This document shows positions 37,996 through 45,957 of a DNA stretch of 64,000 nt, piece after piece. Made by a program: the position numbers and the translations under genes. Source of the stretch: Gammaproteobacteria bacterium (GTDB lineage: Bacteria > Pseudomonadota > Gammaproteobacteria > Pseudomonadales > Porticoccaceae); NCBI GenBank assembly GCA_016708925.1, contig JADJET010000001.1:208501-272500 (forward strand), written 5' to 3'. The notes below the pieces were generated by a model. That model saw only the letters and a program-made list of their open reading frames with translations, did no database searches and was not told where the DNA came from. Position 1 is the first letter of the stretch, and every line of letters begins with the position of its first letter.

Positions 37996-38139
37996 ATGGG
38001 TTGGTTTCTGTTTATCGGCGACATGCTGGTCATGCTGTTCATGACCGCTCTGGTGGTGTGGCTGTCCCTGCGCTCGACTACCGAAACCCTGGATTACAGT
38101 GCCCGCATTCCGCTTGAGGATGATCAGGATCATGGCTGA
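37996..38139 (+). CDS. ccoQ: Small cbb3 oxidase subunit CcoQ
   Basis: 47 residues: one membrane helix (FLFIGDMLVMLFMTALVVWLSL) and an acidic polar tail ending LEDDQDHG. Starts 1 base after the ccoO stop and overlaps the ccoP start by 8 bases. Position, size and single span identify it as CcoQ, which stabilises the complex; sequence conservation in this family is low. Confidence 0.85.
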   Translation: MGWFLFIGDMLVMLFMTALVVWLSLRSTTETLDYSARIPLEDDQDHG

Positions 38140-39025
38140 CATGCCCTCGGATTTCTGGAGTGGCTGGGTCATGCTGCTCTTCGTATTCGGCTTCATCGGC
38201 CTCGCCTGGCTGGTGCTGAGTGTGTATTTTCTGCCCACGGCTCCGGACGATCACGTGGAAGCGGGTGCGGAGGAGCCGGTGTGGGACGGAAATCTCCGCG
38301 AGGGTAACAACCCGGCACCGTTCTGGTGGTTTTGGCTACTCCTTGCCGCGATGGTTTTCAGCGTGGTGTACCTGATGCTGTACCCGGGTTTCGGCTCCTA
38401 CGCCGGGGCGTTCAAGTGGTCCCAGGGCGGCCAGTTGCGAGACCACCAACAGGAGTTCATCGCCGAGTTCGCCGCTGTTCGCGGCGAGCTGCTGGCGCAG
38501 TCGCTGCCGGAGCTGGCCGCCGATCCCCGAGCCATGGATACCGCCGCCGGACTGTTCCGGGAAAACTGCGCCGCCTGTCATGGCGCCCGCGCGACGGGGC
38601 AGGCCAATCTGTTCCCGAACCTGCGCGATGGTGACTGGCAGTGGGGTGGCACGCCCGAGCAGATCGAGCAGACCATCCGCCACGGTCGTACCGCCATGAT
38701 GCCGAGTTGGCAGGCAGTGCTGAATGACGAAGGCGTCCGCAATGTTGCCGGCTATGTACAGACCCTGGCCACGGGTGCGGTCGAGAATCATCCCGGCCAG
38801 GGCCAGTACATGCAGCTCTGCGTGGGATGCCACGGCCCCACGGGCGATGGCAATCCGCTGCTTGGCGCACCGCGCCTGAACGACGACATCTGGTTGTATG
38901 GCGGCAGCGCCGCAGCCGTCTCGCAAACCCTGAGTCAGGGGCGCGGTGGTCAGATGCCGGCGTTTGGCCAGCGCCTCGATGATCTCCAGATCAAGTTACT
39001 GGTGGCTTGGCTGGCTAGGCCCTGA
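38132..39025 (+). CDS. ccoP: Cytochrome c oxidase cbb3-type subunit III (di-heme c)
   Basis: 297 residues. Two N-terminal membrane helices (SGWVMLLFVFGFIGLAWLVL and FWWFWLLLAAMVFSVVYLML), the FN-type linker GNLREGNNPAPFWW, then two cytochrome c domains with CAACH (near residue 147) and CVGCH (near residue 230); methionine ligands are likely in MMPSW and MPAFG. It accepts electrons from soluble cytochromes. The maturation genes ccoGHIS do not follow; the next gene is convergent. Confidence 0.95.
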   Translation: MADMPSDFWSGWVMLLFVFGFIGLAWLVLSVYFLPTAPDDHVEAGAEEPVWDGNLREGNNPAPFWWFWLLLAAMVFSVVYLMLYPGFGSYAGAFKWSQGGQLRDHQQEFIAEFAAVRGELLAQSLPELAADPRAMDTAAGLFRENCAACHGARATGQANLFPNLRDGDWQWGGTPEQIEQTIRHGRTAMMPSWQAVLNDEGVRNVAGYVQTLATGAVENHPGQGQYMQLCVGCHGPTGDGNPLLGAPRLNDDIWLYGGSAAAVSQTLSQGRGGQMPAFGQRLDDLQIKLLVAWLARP

Positions 39026-39046
39026 AGCGGGAACCAGTGGCCACGC

Positions 39047-40255
39047 TCAGGCCCGCTCCAGCAGTCTGTTGAGTTCCGAAATGCCGATGTAACCCAGGCC
39101 GCTGGCAAAATTCATCATGGCGTCAAGATGGGTGCGGCGACCGTGGGCAATGCGCAGACTGGTGGCGACCGCGATCACCGAGATTTTGTAATAGGAAAAC
39201 ACCTGGTAGTAGAACAGCCGCTGGCGGTCCACCAGGTTGCCCGACACCTGTTCATAGCGTTCCAGAAACTCATCCACCGGCATCAGGCTGCTGGCGAGTC
39301 CGGTTCCCGTCTCGTCCGAACAGCCGAACAACGCCAGACTCGCCCAGGCCAGGTCGTCGTGATAATCGCCGAGATAGGCGAGTTCCCAGTCGAAAATGGC
39401 GTTGATGGTCAGTGCATCGTCGTACATGAAATTGCCGCTGCGGTAATCGCCGTGCACCAGCACCGGCCGTTCGACCACCGGGCGGTTTTCCCGCAGCCAG
39501 AGCGCCGCGCGCTCCATGATGGGGTGGGCATCGAGGGTATCCTCGTGCCAAGCGCGTTCCCACAACCCCAGCGCCCAGTCGTTGGCCTGGGTGGTCCCGG
39601 GTGCCGGTACCGCGAAACTGGGCAGGGATTGCGCGCGCCAATCGAGATTGTGAATGCGGGCCAGAATGGCGACGAACTGTTCCTTCAGCGCGTCGCGCAG
39701 ACTCGGTTCGAAGTACATGCCGACCCCGCTCATCTTGTCGGCACCCGGAGGCCGCACCGTGCCTTCGACAAAACCCGCAATCAGGGCCGGGCGGCCGAGC
39801 GCGGCGCCTTCCGGATCCAGCCAGAGCACCTCGGGAACCGGTACCACACCCCGCATGGCGCGCAGCACTTCCCACTCCCGCAGCCGATGCGTCTCGACGA
39901 TGGCTTCGGACGGATCCATGCGCAGCATCAGACGCTGGGTTACGGAGCCGGCCTGACCAGCAGGCTGCCAGGTGAGGAAGAAACTGAACTGCTCCTTGGA
40001 CGCGCCACCGGAGAGTCGCGCCACCTGCTCCACTTTCAGATCGGTCTGCCCGGTTTCCCGCGCGAGGAAAGCGCGCAGACGCTCCGGCAGCGCGCTGAAA
40101 TCCATCGAGTGCTCGGGCAGCTCGACGCGCTTGTCGAGCTTGCGGGTGAAAATTTCATCGATGGCAGGTTCCACCGGATAGCGCGCGCGCATGGCGGCGA
40201 TCCACGTCGGCGTGGGACTGTGGCGCAGGGCGAGGGTGGCGGTGTGGTGTTTCAT
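39047..40255 (-). CDS. APH-type phosphotransferase family protein (copy 1)
   Basis: 402 residues. An aminoglycoside/choline-kinase fold with the N-lobe loop ARLSGGASKEQF (ATP region near residue 82), catalytic loop HGDYRSGNFMYDD (near residue 264, Brenner motif with H-x-D-x4-N) and DWELAYLGDYHDDLAW (near residue 287, metal-binding D). The C-terminal RTHLDAMMN-SGLGYI is shared with the next gene. The N-terminal 60 residues (TPTWIAAMRARYPVEPAIDEI) are an extra conserved segment. Such kinases act on CoA-linked hydroxy acids in the LvaA/ACAD10-11 pathway; aminoglycoside resistance is unlikely for a chromosomal pair. Last gene of the operon. Confidence 0.85.
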   Translation of the reverse strand: MKHHTATLALRHSPTPTWIAAMRARYPVEPAIDEIFTRKLDKRVELPEHSMDFSALPERLRAFLARETGQTDLKVEQVARLSGGASKEQFSFFLTWQPAGQAGSVTQRLMLRMDPSEAIVETHRLREWEVLRAMRGVVPVPEVLWLDPEGAALGRPALIAGFVEGTVRPPGADKMSGVGMYFEPSLRDALKEQFVAILARIHNLDWRAQSLPSFAVPAPGTTQANDWALGLWERAWHEDTLDAHPIMERAALWLRENRPVVERPVLVHGDYRSGNFMYDDALTINAIFDWELAYLGDYHDDLAWASLALFGCSDETGTGLASSLMPVDEFLERYEQVSGNLVDRQRLFYYQVFSYYKISVIAVATSLRIAHGRRTHLDAMMNFASGLGYIGISELNRLLERA

Positions 40256-40262
40256 CCGGCAT

Positions 40263-41507
40263 TCATCCGAATTGCTTGCGCAGGTCGCGCCGGGCCGCGC
40301 TCGGCGCGTCGTCGAGCAGACGCTGCAAAATGGAAATCGAGATGTAACCGAAACCGCTCAGCAGATTCATCATGGCGTCGAGGTGGGTGCGGCGCCCGTG
40401 TGCGGTACGCAGGCTGGTGGCGACCGCGATGACCGCCATCTTGTAGGCGTTGAGCACGTCGAAATAAAACAGTTTGTCTTCGTCCACCGGCAGACCGCTG
40501 TAGTCGCAGTAGCGCGCCAGAAACTCCGCGCGGGGCAACAGGCCAGACACCAGCAAGGTGCCGCTGTCGTCCGGACAGCCCAGGATGTCACTAGCCGTGT
40601 AGGACAGGTCTTCGTGGTGATCGCCGATATGGGCCAGCTCCCAGTCGAGCACCGCGTTGATTTGCAGGTCGTCGGTGTACATGAAGTTGCCACTGCGGTA
40701 ATCGCCGTGCACCACCACCGGGTGTGCCACCACCGGCATGTTGCGCTTCAGCCAGTCGGCGGCATATTCGAGAATGGGATGCGCTTCCAGGGTGTCCTCG
40801 TGCCAGACCCGCTCCCATACGCCCAGTGACCAGGCATTGCCCTGAATGGTGCCCGGCTCGGGACGGTCGTAGGACGAGAGCTCCCGATTCTGCCAGTCCA
40901 CGGTGTGGATACGCGCCAGGTGCCGCACGAATTGATCCTTGAGCCCGGCGCGCAAATGCGGCTCGAAATACATGCCGAGCCCGCTCGCTTTTTTGCCACC
41001 CTCAGGCTGTACCGTACCTTCGAGAAAACCCGCGATCAGGAAGGGATGGCCCAGGCTCGCGGGCGTCGCATCCACCCAGAGCACCTCGGGCACCGGCACT
41101 TCGCCCCACATGGCGCGCAACAATTGCGCCTCGCGCAGGCGGTGCGTCTCGACGATGGATTCGCTGGGGTCCATGCGCAGGATCAGCTTGCGCGTGGCGC
41201 GCGCGCCGTCGTCCTGGCGCCAGGTCAGATCGAAGGTGAATTGCTCCTTGGACGCACCGCCGGAAAGTCGCGCGAGCCGGGCGAGTTCCAGGTCCGGCTG
41301 CCCGGTGACGCGGCGCAGATAGGTGCCGAGGCGCTCGGCAAGGTGGTCGAAATCGGTGCGGTGTTCCGCCGGATGGGCGCGGTTTTCGAGCTTGCGGGTG
41401 AGCACCGCATCGAGATGGCTTTCCACCGGGAAGCGGGCACGGATGGCGGCGATCCAGTCCGCCGTGGGCGCGGCGCGCAGCCGCTGGGTCGGGGTATGGA
41501 CGGCCAT
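40263..41507 (-). CDS. APH-type phosphotransferase family protein (copy 2)
   Basis: 414 residues, a clear paralogue of the gene 7 bases downstream: both share LSGGASKEQF, RMDPSE-IVETHRLRE, VPVPEVLW, HGDYRSGNFMY, DWELA-GD and RTHLDAMMN. The start MAVHTPTQRLR at 41507 lies 1 base after the stop of the 187-residue gene; the longer version would overlap it. The kinase catalytic residues are present, so it should be active. Two paralogues in tandem suggest either two substrates or a heteromer. Confidence 0.85.
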   Translation of the reverse strand: MAVHTPTQRLRAAPTADWIAAIRARFPVESHLDAVLTRKLENRAHPAEHRTDFDHLAERLGTYLRRVTGQPDLELARLARLSGGASKEQFTFDLTWRQDDGARATRKLILRMDPSESIVETHRLREAQLLRAMWGEVPVPEVLWVDATPASLGHPFLIAGFLEGTVQPEGGKKASGLGMYFEPHLRAGLKDQFVRHLARIHTVDWQNRELSSYDRPEPGTIQGNAWSLGVWERVWHEDTLEAHPILEYAADWLKRNMPVVAHPVVVHGDYRSGNFMYTDDLQINAVLDWELAHIGDHHEDLSYTASDILGCPDDSGTLLVSGLLPRAEFLARYCDYSGLPVDEDKLFYFDVLNAYKMAVIAVATSLRTAHGRRTHLDAMMNLLSGFGYISISILQRLLDDAPSAARRDLRKQFG

Positions 41508-41508
41508 G

Positions 41509-42072
41509 TCAGGCAGCGCCCGGGAACCGAAGCTTGCCATCGCGGTAGAGCAGCTCGTCGATGTCGGGGAGTTCGTCCGCCTTGGCGTCGAAGCCCAGCG
41601 GTTTCACCCAGGCTCGTTCGCGCACTTCGAGTTCGCGGAAAAATGGCCGCAACAGCGCATCGAAGGATTCGCGCACCGGGCCGGGCAGCGCCGGCTGGTT
41701 GCGGATCAGGGTGCACAGGTGCTCCTTCATGGTCTCGTTGGCGCCGCGCACGAAATGATAGGGACGCAGATGTGCGTCGGAGTTCCCCGGTGCGAGCTGC
41801 GTGCGCAGCGCGACGAGCGTAACGGCAACTTCGTGTTGTGGTGGAGTCGCGCCATCCAGCAACGCGACCACTTCGCCCAACAGATTTTTGTACAGATGGT
41901 TTTCCAGCAGTTCGTAGTGGAACACCTTGTCGTGAATCTGCTCCAGAAATCCGAGCGTGGCGGCCACGATGCCCGCCTGCTCCTGGGCGAAGCGGTCGGT
42001 CAGGTTCGGCATCACCACCTGCTCCATGGTTTTCTTCATGCCGGACAAAAACTGGGACATCTCCGGGCCCAT
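41509..42072 (-). CDS. Protein of unknown function in the phosphotransferase operon
   Basis: 187 residues, largely helical, without a signal peptide, membrane segment or known motif. Segments: FLSGMKKTMEQVVMPNL, RFAQEQAGIVAATLGFLEQIHDKVFHYELLENHLYKNLL, and a C-terminal FFRELEVRERAWVKPLGFD. The stop is 1 base from the start of the phosphotransferase gene, so the two are translated together. In the levulinate pathway the kinase LvaA needs a small partner, LvaB; whether this protein plays a similar part is speculation, and I see no sequence link to LvaB. Confidence 0.75.
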   Translation of the reverse strand: MGPEMSQFLSGMKKTMEQVVMPNLTDRFAQEQAGIVAATLGFLEQIHDKVFHYELLENHLYKNLLGEVVALLDGATPPQHEVAVTLVALRTQLAPGNSDAHLRPYHFVRGANETMKEHLCTLIRNQPALPGPVRESFDALLRPFFRELEVRERAWVKPLGFDAKADELPDIDELLYRDGKLRFPGAA

Positions 42073-42148
42073 GGCTACCCCCTTGCTGGTCGTTTGTAGA
42101 CTGAATCAGTGGCCGGGACCAGCTGATGCCGGCCCGGTGCTGCAATGG

Positions 42149-43108
42149 TTATGCGGGCAGCTTGCTGTTGAATTGTTCCTTGCACAGATCCTGAACTTCG
42201 CCCCAGCCGGTGACGCCGCCGCGATCCCAGCGCACGAAGGCATGGCTCAGGTACATCTGCGGCCAGGGAATCCAGGGATTGGCGGTCATCGCGGTGCCGG
42301 TGAACTCGTGGACCTTGCCGCGCACGTCTTCCACTTCAAGATCGAAAAATTGGTGCAGGAAGCCGTTGCGGCGCACCTTGCCGGTACCGCCCTTGATGCC
42401 GTAGACCTGATTCCCCTCGCGCACATAGCCGTGAGCGATGGTCGGGTAGCAGTCGAGCTGTTTGGGGTCCATCAGCCAGATGCAGTGAATGCTCGAATCG
42501 TCGGCGAAATTGGCGTTCATCCAGCAGAAATTCTTGAGTGCGCGTTCATCGCGCAGACCCCAGCTGTGATCCATGCTGGCGACGCAGTCGATGGCGTAGC
42601 GCTTGCCGCGCAGGTTGAGCGAACCCCGCACGCGGCCGGTCTGGTCCCAGTGCCCGGCGTAGGCGTGGGCGCTGATGCTATCGCCTTCGAGCTGCGCGCC
42701 CGCCAGGGGGTCCATGCTCGGGTCGTGGATGTCATAGGGCTCCATCAGGGCGGTGTAGGTCACATCGAAGCTGACGCCCTGACCGCCGTCGAAGCGGATC
42801 GCGTAGTCCATCACCGGCTTGGTGCACTTGATCGCCAGGCCATTGTTGAGCGCGAAATCATCGAGGTTGCCCTTGGGCATGGGCAGATGCACATGGCAGT
42901 CGAAATAGTTGACTTCGTGGGGCGTGTTGGAGAAACCGTCGAAAATGGTGACGCTCGACATCACCGCGCCCAGATTGGGTTTGGCCTGCACATAGGCACC
43001 CACGTGGAGATTCGCTTCGGCGACATAAAACCCAAAATAATTGGTCTCGGCCCAGGTGTAGTGGTCCGATGTGGGGGGATGAAAATACATGTCCTGTGCG
43101 GTGATCAC
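42149..43108 (-). CDS. AttH/DUF7064-like lipocalin-fold protein
   Basis: 319 residues. Repeated beta-strand pattern with YTWAETNYFGFYVAEANLHVG near the N-terminus, FDCHVHLPMPKGNL, and in the second half IDCVASMDHSWGLRDERALKNFCWMNANF, the D-HSWG-R signature of AttH/DUF7064-type double lipocalin proteins. These are often encoded with kinases, acyl-CoA dehydrogenases and terpenoid or steroid genes; the role is thought to be binding or isomerising hydrophobic compounds, not proven. The GTG start at 43108 has AGGAG 8 bases upstream; the upstream arginine-rich segment is not needed. First gene of the four-gene operon; an IS element ends 107 bases upstream. Confidence 0.75.
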   Translation of the reverse strand: MITAQDMYFHPPTSDHYTWAETNYFGFYVAEANLHVGAYVQAKPNLGAVMSSVTIFDGFSNTPHEVNYFDCHVHLPMPKGNLDDFALNNGLAIKCTKPVMDYAIRFDGGQGVSFDVTYTALMEPYDIHDPSMDPLAGAQLEGDSISAHAYAGHWDQTGRVRGSLNLRGKRYAIDCVASMDHSWGLRDERALKNFCWMNANFADDSSIHCIWLMDPKQLDCYPTIAHGYVREGNQVYGIKGGTGKVRRNGFLHQFFDLEVEDVRGKVHEFTGTAMTANPWIPWPQMYLSHAFVRWDRGGVTGWGEVQDLCKEQFNSKLPA

Positions 43109-43215
43109 ATGCTGCTCCTGAAAGGGACTGTGGCGTCGATCCCGCCGGCGGCGCCGTAGCCCCCGACTGGCATCATGAGGATGAATCATTATTGTCATAA
43201 ACGGGGCCTAAACTA

Positions 43216-44022
43216 GGGTCTGTTGACATTTAAGCGAGCCATATGAAGGAAGTGATCAGAGTGATGAAGGAGGAGAAGCGACTGGCGAGTTTGTCGTAGC
43301 GCGTGGCGATGCGGCGAAATTCTTTGATGCGGCAGAAAAAGCGCTCGATGAGGTTGCGATGCTTGTATTTGTGCTGATCGTAATCGCGTGTCTGACGGCG
43401 ATTCCCGCGCGGCGGGATGACCGCTTCAGCGCCTGCTTGCACGAGGGTCTGAATGAGCGCATCGGCGTCGACTTTGTCGGCGGCATGGTCTGCGCGGGAA
43501 CACCCTCGATCAGTCGTGCGCCTGCGTGATGTCATGGACTTGCCCGGCGGTGAGGCTGCCAGCGCGCCAGGTTGCCAGCCCTCGACCAGCGCGTGAATCT
43601 TGGTCGTCAATCCGCCACGCGAGCGGCCGATCGCTTGGCTGCCGTTTTTTTGGAGCACCGGCGGCATGCTGGTGAGCTCTGACAATGGTGGAATCGGGAC
43701 ACTCCGGAAGTCGGCGTCTTGGGCCAGCTCGGCGAGCCGGTGCCAGACGCCGGCGTTGGACCACCGTGAGAATCGCTTGTACACGCTGTTCCACGGACCG
43801 AACTGTTCCGGCAGATCGCGCCACGGTGCGCCGGCGCGCGCGATCCACAGCACCGCGTCGACGAACAGCCGATTGTCCTTGGCCGTCCTGCCACGGTCGC
43901 CGGCCTGCTGCGGCATGGGCTCGATCCGCGCCCACTGGTCGTTCCGCAAGTTCCTTCGTGCCATTGATCCAACTCCGTCAACGAGTTGGATCGGTAGTTT
44001 AAACATAAATGTCAACAGGTCC
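43216..44022 (-). mobile_element. IS5-family insertion sequence (IS427-like), degenerate copy
   Basis: 807 bases bounded by imperfect inverted repeats: GGGTCTGTTGACATTTA on the left and, read inward from the right, GGACCTGTTGACATTTA (15 of 17 equal). The outside bases are CTA on the left and TAG on the right, consistent with insertion into a CTAG-type target as IS427-group elements do. The transposase inside has several frameshifts, so the copy cannot move by itself. Confidence 0.9.
43230..43964 (-). pseudogene. IS5-family transposase, multiply frameshifted
   Basis: The N-terminal part MARRNLRNDQWARIEPMP ... VDAVLWIARAGAPWRDLPEQFGPWNSVYKRFSRWSNAGVW is the IS5/DUF4096 opening. The DDE region jumps between two frames: DSTIVRAHQHAAG is readable in one, GSQAIGRSRGGLTTKIHALVEG in the other, then LTAGQVHDITQAHD back in the first, then DADALIQTLVQAGAEAVIPPRGNRR and the C-terminal YKHRNLIERFFCRIKEFRRIATRYDKLA in the second. 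At least four shifts are needed to restore one protein, which is decay rather than a programmed frameshift. Confidence 0.9.
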
Positions 44023-44120
44023 TAGTCGATCCGGCGCGATCCGGTCAAGCGACATTGCAAACGTGCGCGCCGGGTCTGCTACAGTCCGGCGGCCGCGCCA
44101 CGTTTGAGGGGATATTGGAG

Positions 44121-44894
44121 ATGGAACGCTTTTTCACCCTGGGGAAAACCAGCAATTTTCGCCATATGGGCGGCTACCAGACCGCGGCCGGCGCCACCAC
44201 CCGGGCGGATCGCCTGTACCGCTCGGGCTATGTCAATGCACCCACCGCCGAGGTCCATGCAACCTTCGACCGCCTCGGCATCGCCACCGTCTACGATTTC
44301 CGCAGCCCGATCGAACGCGAGAAAAACCCGCTGGCCGTGGCCGCCGATGTCGCCGTGGTCGAACTCGGCATGCTGGTGGCGAGCGTCGAAAACCTCTGGA
44401 ACATGCTGCTCGCGGAAGGACTGACGCCCGCCGGCGCCGAGAAGATCATGGGGGACCGCTATCGCGAGCTGACCCGGGAGGAAATCCCGGGTTACCGCAC
44501 CATGTTCCAGCACATGGTCGAAAACGACGGCGGCGCCCTGGTGATGTGTTCGTTCGGCAAGGACCGCGCGGGCATAGCCTCGGCGCTGTTGCTGTCCGCG
44601 CTCGGTGTCCTGCCCGAACAGGTTGAAGCCGACTATCTGCTCTCCGCCGTCGCCTATGCCGACGAAGATGCCGCCATCAGCAAGTTCGAGCAGTTCTTCA
44701 GTGCCCAGGGGCTGCCCGTGGATCGCGAGATCGTGCTGCCGATTCTGGATGCGCGTCCCCAGTACCTGAACGTCGCGTTCGACCTGATCGACCGCGAGGC
44801 CGGCGGGATGGACAGGTTCCTGCACACGGAACTGGGTATGGGACCCGCGGAACGCGAGCTGCTGGTCCGGCGCTTCACCCGACCACGGGGCTGA
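44121..44894 (+). CDS. Tyrosine phosphatase family protein (Y_phosphatase3 type)
   Basis: 257 residues. NFRHMGGY near residue 13 and TRADRLYRSGYVN near residue 28 are typical of the family; VYDFRSPIEREKNP follows. The P-loop reads CSFGKDRAG (near residues 142-150), keeping C-x5-R but with methionine before the cysteine instead of the usual histidine, which could lower reactivity. The ATG at 44121 has GAGGGG 10 bases upstream. Acts on phosphotyrosine, phosphoserine or lipid phosphates; the substrate is unknown. It starts about 100 bases beyond the IS end. Confidence 0.85.
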   Translation: MERFFTLGKTSNFRHMGGYQTAAGATTRADRLYRSGYVNAPTAEVHATFDRLGIATVYDFRSPIEREKNPLAVAADVAVVELGMLVASVENLWNMLLAEGLTPAGAEKIMGDRYRELTREEIPGYRTMFQHMVENDGGALVMCSFGKDRAGIASALLLSALGVLPEQVEADYLLSAVAYADEDAAISKFEQFFSAQGLPVDREIVLPILDARPQYLNVAFDLIDREAGGMDRFLHTELGMGPAERELLVRRFTRPRG

Positions 44895-45020
44895 CTGCCG
44901 GGACCTGCCCTATCATCGCGAGCAGATCGCGCAGGCGTCGTCGAAGTGGTGACCGCGCTCGCTGGCTGAGCGCTGAGTGCAATGACCGCGCCATCAAAAA
45001 CTGTTGCTCATACCACCGGT

Positions 45021-45048
45021 GGGGGCCCTGGCGGCCCCTTTCGTTTTT
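45021..45048 (+). terminator. Possible rho-independent terminator
   Basis: GGGGCC-CTGGC-GGCCCC (45022-45038) followed by TTTCGTTTTT. It stands 127 bases after the phosphatase stop and directly before the poly-C tract, whose reliability is uncertain. Confidence 0.4.
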
Positions 45049-45180
45049 GCCCCCCCCCCGTTTTCGCCGCCGCCCCCCCCGCCGGGGGAAGGGGCGCCCC
45101 CCCGGGTGCAACCCCCCCAGGCCCGCCGGGGGGGGGCGCGCCGTCCCCCCGCACCCCCCCGGGGCTCCGAGCACCCCTGA
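45049..45180. repeat. Low-complexity C and G run tract
   Basis: About 130 bases made almost entirely of runs of six to ten C or G with few other bases, unlike anything else in the window. Frames across it encode only proline, glycine, alanine and arginine and are not real genes. It may be a true simple-sequence tract or a badly resolved assembly patch. Confidence 0.85.
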
Positions 45181-45202
45181 TCCTGGTACACGGCTGTGGC
45201 GC

Positions 45203-45226
45203 GGACAAGGACAAGGACAAGGACAA
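45203..45226 (+). repeat. Hexanucleotide tandem repeat
   Basis: Four perfect copies of GGACAA, 66 bases before the maf start. Such repeats can change length by slippage; no gene reads through it. Confidence 0.85.
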
Positions 45227-45291
45227 ACGGATCCAAGAAAAAACGCTGCATAGTGACTACCCTGACCGCTCCCTGACCGCTTCCGGACCCG

Positions 45292-45879
45292 ATGAAAATC
45301 GTCCTCGCATCAACTTCACCCTATCGCCGCGAGCTATTTGCCCGCTTCGGGCTGCCGTTCAGCCAGTTGGCTCCCGGTGTCGATGAATGCCCGCGCGCTG
45401 GCGAGCCGCCTGCCGCGCTGGCTGCGCGCCTGTCCGAAGCCAAGGCCCGGGCACTGGCTCAACGCTGTCCCGACGCCCTGATCATCGGCTCCGATCAAAC
45501 GGCCGTGTGCGGGGATCTGGCGCTCGGGAAACCCGGCAATTTCGCCGCTGCCCGGGCGCAATTGCAGCGCTTGTCTGGTCAGACCGCGCATTTCTACACC
45601 GCCGTCACCGTACTGAATGCTACGAGCGGCAAGGCGGCAAGCCGCACGGCGATCACCGAAGTGGTGTTCCGCACCCTGGCGCCGACGGAGATCGACTGCT
45701 ATCTGGAGCGCGAGCAACCCTATGATTGCGCCGGCAGCTTCAAGGCGGAGGGACTCGGTATCGCCTTGTTCAAAGCGCTCCGCAGCGACGATCCCACGGC
45801 ACTCATCGGACTGCCGTTGATCCAGCTGCGCGAACTGCTGGCAGAGTTCGGAGTGGACGTAATCGCCGACTGCTACTGA
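45292..45879 (+). CDS. Maf family nucleotide pyrophosphatase (YceF-like)
   Basis: 195 residues. Removes modified nucleotides (YceF-type members prefer m7GTP). The Maf fold is marked by MKIVLASTSPYRRELFARFGL with the S-x-x-R-x-x-L loop, ARLSEAKA, IIGSDQTAV (catalytic aspartate), LGKPGNFAAA, TAVTV, and the late YDCAGSFKAEGLGIALF ... ALIGLPLIQL. Its position next to rluC-rne matches the yceF neighbourhood of E. coli, which favours the YceF subfamily over the septum-associated YhdE type. Confidence 0.92.
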   Translation: MKIVLASTSPYRRELFARFGLPFSQLAPGVDECPRAGEPPAALAARLSEAKARALAQRCPDALIIGSDQTAVCGDLALGKPGNFAAARAQLQRLSGQTAHFYTAVTVLNATSGKAASRTAITEVVFRTLAPTEIDCYLEREQPYDCAGSFKAEGLGIALFKALRSDDPTALIGLPLIQLRELLAEFGVDVIADCY

Positions 45880-45957
45880 CTCAGTATTCTTGGTCAATCC
45901 CGCCAGCCAAAAAGATCCACCGCCCGTAACGGGCCGGAGCTCTAGCGCGACTTCAGG

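Noticed and set aside
43216..44022. Programmed frameshift in the IS5-family transposase
   Set aside because: At least four changes of frame are needed; a programmed event would be one.
44982..45386. Several proline/glycine-rich frames on both strands
   Set aside because: They exist only because the poly-C/poly-G tract contains no stop codons.
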